Part shown: piece by piece, positions 6,303-8,229 of the stretch
Layout: each line of letters starts with the position of its first letter
How positions within the stretch are numbered: the stretch's first letter is position 1
NCBI GenBank assembly: GCA_027349605.1
Contig: DAIEMM010000510.1
Location: forward strand, 1-8,229
Source of the DNA: Anaeromyxobacteraceae bacterium
GTDB lineage: Bacteria > Myxococcota > Myxococcia > Myxococcales > Anaeromyxobacteraceae
Direction of reading: 5' to 3'
DNA length: 8,229 bases
Notes under the pieces: generated by a model
Databases searched by the model: none
Seen by the model: only the letters and a program-made list of their open reading frames with translations
Told to the model about the DNA's origin: nothing
Program-made: the position numbers and the translations under genes

Positions 6303-7340
6303 CTACCGGACCGCATCGGCCCCCTCCCCGCTCTCGGCGTCGGCTCCGTGCCCCGCCAGCCTCCCGTCGAACGGCTCCGGCACGAGCACGTCCGCCCCCA
6401 GGGCCGGGGCGCCGGCCGCGCGGGCCGCGAAACCCCCGGCGGCGATGCAGGAGTGCGGCGCCGCGTGGCGAACCATCTCGATGGCTTCCCGCGCCGCCGG
6501 CAGGTGCTCGATGGCGGAGACGGCGATTCCCACCAGGGCCGGCTTCCGCTCCACGCAGGCCACCGCCAGCTGCACCGCCGGCGTGTTGGCGCCCAGGACC
6601 TCGACCGTGTACCCCTCCAGCTCGAGCAGGCTCGCGGCGAGGAGCAGCCCGACGCCGTGGTAGTCGCCGGGCGCCGCCGCGAGCACCGCCTGCCCGTGGC
6701 GGCGCGGGCCGGGAGCGCCCCAGGTGTCGGGGGCGAGCAGCGCCAGCCCGAGCGACGCGAGCGCAGTGGCCCGGTGCTCCTCCAGGACGGTGGCCTGGTG
6801 GCGCATCCAGGCCTCGCCGACCTGCCGCTGGACCTCGGCGATGCCGAGCAGCGCCACCCGGACGCCACGCCCCTCCCGCCACGCCTCTACCGCGGCCAGG
6901 TAGGCGGTGCGGTTTCCGCGGAGCGCCGCGGTGGTCGCATCCCAGAGCTCGGCGGGGGCGTCGGCCACCGGCTCCTCCGTGGCGGCGATTCCGGCGGCGA
7001 GGGCCGCGGCCATCCACTCCCTCGCCTCCACCGGAAGCTCCAGGAGATCCAGGCGGCTCGCGAGCGCGCCCAGGCACGCACCGACGCTCTCGTGCGGCAG
7101 GCCTGCGGCGTCGTGGAGCCTCGCCGCCCAGCGGGCGTGCACGCGGAAGACGGCGGGGCACCGGAGGTCCACCGCCACGGCCAGGGCACGGGCGTGGCTC
7201 GCGAACTCGGCCTCGCAGGCGCGACGCTCCCCCGTCTTTCGAGCGCGCAGGGAGGGCGTGCCGGCGAGGACCTCCTCCGCGACGGCGTCGGCCTGGGCGA
7301 ATATCGCCGCGGCCACGTGTGCATCGACACGCGGGCGCAT
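6303..7340 (-). CDS. Stand-alone cobalamin-binding sensor protein (CarH-like B12 module, no MerR domain)
   Basis: This 345-residue protein has three parts. Residues 1-150 form an Ala-rich, apparently all-helical region with no helix-turn-helix I can recognise; its FRVHARWAARLHDAAG segment (65-80) resembles helical input domains seen before B12 modules in other sensors. Residues about 155-205 form a B12 'cap' four-helix bundle with GEAWMRHQATVLEEH (175-189), where Trp178, Glu188 and His189 match the Wx9EH motif of the photoreceptor CarH. Residues about 215-325 form a cobalamin-binding Rossmann domain with DYHGVG (226-231, the DxHxxG motif, His228 as lower cobalt ligand), EVLGANTP (247-254), Ser275 and AAGGF (300-304). 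CarH's light-state ligand His132 directly follows its Trp; here that residue is Met179. The likely role is sensing adenosyl- or methylcobalamin, perhaps light, and signalling through a protein partner. It is 18 bp after the lipase gene, so co-transcribed, and ahead of the dehydrogenase. Fold call firm; signal and output unknown. Confidence 0.85.
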   Translation of the reverse strand: MRPRVDAHVAAAIFAQADAVAEEVLAGTPSLRARKTGERRACEAEFASHARALAVAVDLRCPAVFRVHARWAARLHDAAGLPHESVGACLGALASRLDLLELPVEAREWMAAALAAGIAATEEPVADAPAELWDATTAALRGNRTAYLAAVEAWREGRGVRVALLGIAEVQRQVGEAWMRHQATVLEEHRATALASLGLALLAPDTWGAPGPRRHGQAVLAAAPGDYHGVGLLLAASLLELEGYTVEVLGANTPAVQLAVACVERKPALVGIAVSAIEHLPAAREAIEMVRHAAPHSCIAAGGFAARAAGAPALGADVLVPEPFDGRLAGHGADAESGEGADAVR

Positions 7341-7358
7341 GGTGTCCCTGCGAGGAAC

Positions 7359-8229
7359 CTAGATCGTCGCGACGAAGACCGCCACCCGCTTCCAGGCCCT
7401 CTCGAAGCCCTGGAGGTCGAATCCCGTCCCCGAGGACATCCAGTCGAAATGGGGGGGGACGTGGGTGGGCTGGTCGTAGTGGCCGAGGATGTCGTGGTGG
7501 TCCGCCCAGGCGGCGGCGATCAGTTCCCCGTGGATCTGCGAGAGGGTGGGCACGATCCCGTCGTTGGCGGCCGCGTCGGGGATCCGCCCGTAGGCCCGCC
7601 GGAGGACCGCGGCGTGCTCCCGGTTGATGGGCGGCATGGACCCGGCCGGGGTCGAGGCCGCCATCCGGTAGAGGGCCACGAAGAGGGCGTGGGTGATCTG
7701 GTGCGATGCGTCGAGGCCGGCGCCCCAGAGGGAGCGCAGGCCCGGGGCGCGCGCCCTCGTCACCACCGAGCCGTAGCGAAGGCCGGGACGATCCTGGGTG
7801 GAAGCGTTGAAGACCTCCATCCCCGCGGGCGAGATCTGGGACACGAGCCCCTGGTCGCTGCGGACGCCCTCCAGGAACTGCTCGACGGCGCGCCTCCGCT
7901 CCCCCTCGAAGTCCCCGAGCAGCTCGAGGAAGATCTGGTCCACTGCGCCGACCGGGCGCGACCGGGGATTTCGCAGCAGCCGGGCCAGCTTCAGCCCCAC
8001 GGTGATGGGCAGGCGCCCGGTTCGCAGCGTGTAGATCGACACCAGCGAGAGGAGGCGCAGGAACTGCTGGCCGATCATCCCTCCGAAGAACTGGGCCAGC
8101 GGCGTGCCACGGTGCGGGGTCGAGACGGTGACCACCGATCGGACGGCGGCGACGCAGCGCTCCACGTCGGCGGGGGTGGGGATCACCGCCCCCGGGGTGA
8201 CGAGCAGCCGGGCGTCGAGGCCGCCGCTC
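7359..8229 (-). CDS. Lipase/esterase, alpha/beta-hydrolase (N-terminus outside window)
   Basis: The frame is open to the window edge and gives 289 C-terminal codons. The first in-window residues, SGGLDAR, are the end of the lipase nucleophile elbow GHSxGGLDAR, so the catalytic Ser lies one codon beyond the edge; the GTG at 8186 is internal. Next come VRSVVTVSTPHRGTPLA, the strand and Pro-His-Arg-Gly turn typical of true lipases, and a variable helical lid region. The other triad members are visible: Asp in NDGIVP (codon 7562-7560) and His in ADHHDILGHYD (His at 7499-7497, alternatively the next codon). The family hydrolyses acylglycerols or other long-chain esters. Whether it is secreted cannot be told without the N-terminus. 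It precedes the B12-sensor gene by 18 bp. Triad geometry is intact, so the enzyme is probably active. Confidence 0.88.
   Translation of the reverse strand, partial: SGGLDARLLVTPGAVIPTPADVERCVAAVRSVVTVSTPHRGTPLAQFFGGMIGQQFLRLLSLVSIYTLRTGRLPITVGLKLARLLRNPRSRPVGAVDQIFLELLGDFEGERRRAVEQFLEGVRSDQGLVSQISPAGMEVFNASTQDRPGLRYGSVVTRARAPGLRSLWGAGLDASHQITHALFVALYRMAASTPAGSMPPINREHAAVLRRAYGRIPDAAANDGIVPTLSQIHGELIAAAWADHHDILGHYDQPTHVPPHFDWMSSGTGFDLQGFERAWKRVAVFVATI

Noticed and set aside
4918..7161. Very long leftward open frame across the porin end, the dehydrogenase and the B12 gene
   Set aside because: Low-complexity Arg/Pro/Gly composition and overlap of three well-supported genes. Long stop-free frames are expected at this GC content.
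6155..7627. Rightward 490-residue frame opposite the B12-sensor gene
   Set aside because: Almost entirely Arg, Pro, Gly and Ala; a composition artefact opposite a gene with clear motifs.

Overview
This is an 8.2-kb piece of a GC-rich (about 70%) bacterial chromosome. Two outer-membrane beta-barrel genes show that the cell is Gram-negative. The codon bias and gene content (a sigma-1/ERG2-like protein, extended SDRs, a DcaP-type porin, a CarH-like B12 sensor) would suit Myxococcota or a related deltaproteobacterial lineage. That placement is an inference; no marker gene is present. I see no rRNA, tRNA, CRISPR array, insertion sequence or phage gene.

Left part (1-3621): the 3' part of an extended SDR (NAD(P)-dependent epimerase/dehydrogenase type) runs rightward and meets a leftward three-gene cluster tail to tail. 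In transcription order that cluster is an outer-membrane beta-barrel gene (3621-2755), a complete extended SDR (2734-1700) and a bacterial homologue of the eukaryotic C-8 sterol isomerase ERG2 / sigma-1 receptor (1620-850). The last is the most unusual gene in the window. It keeps the Asp and Glu that bind ligand in sigma-1 at exactly the right spacing, but it has no N-terminal membrane anchor and carries a tail of about 75 residues. The barrel gene has an in-frame amber codon between its signal peptide and its barrel, so it is a pseudogene, a sequencing error or, less likely, a recoded gene.

Middle (3622-5149): a short divergent spacer leads rightward to a small ORF containing a segment of about 27 residues that looks like class II aspartase (aspartate ammonia-lyase), apparently a remnant. 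A complete DcaP-like outer-membrane porin, a family linked to dicarboxylate uptake, follows 18 bp later.

Right part (5184-8229): a leftward series. In transcription order it holds an alpha/beta-hydrolase lipase cut by the window edge just at its nucleophile elbow, a stand-alone cobalamin-binding sensor with the Wx9EH and DxHxxG motifs of CarH-type proteins but no MerR DNA-binding domain, and a zinc-dependent NADP(H)-type alcohol dehydrogenase of the YahK/CAD group with its own strong ribosome-binding site. The lipase and B12 genes are 18 bp apart and probably co-transcribed. The dehydrogenase follows after 63 bp and may have its own promoter.

Taken together, the left cluster could be a small lipid or steroid-modifying locus: an isomerase-like protein, one or two 3-beta-HSD-like dehydrogenases and an outer-membrane channel. 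No sterol-specific enzyme such as oxidosqualene cyclase or CYP51 lies in the window, so the substrate is unknown.
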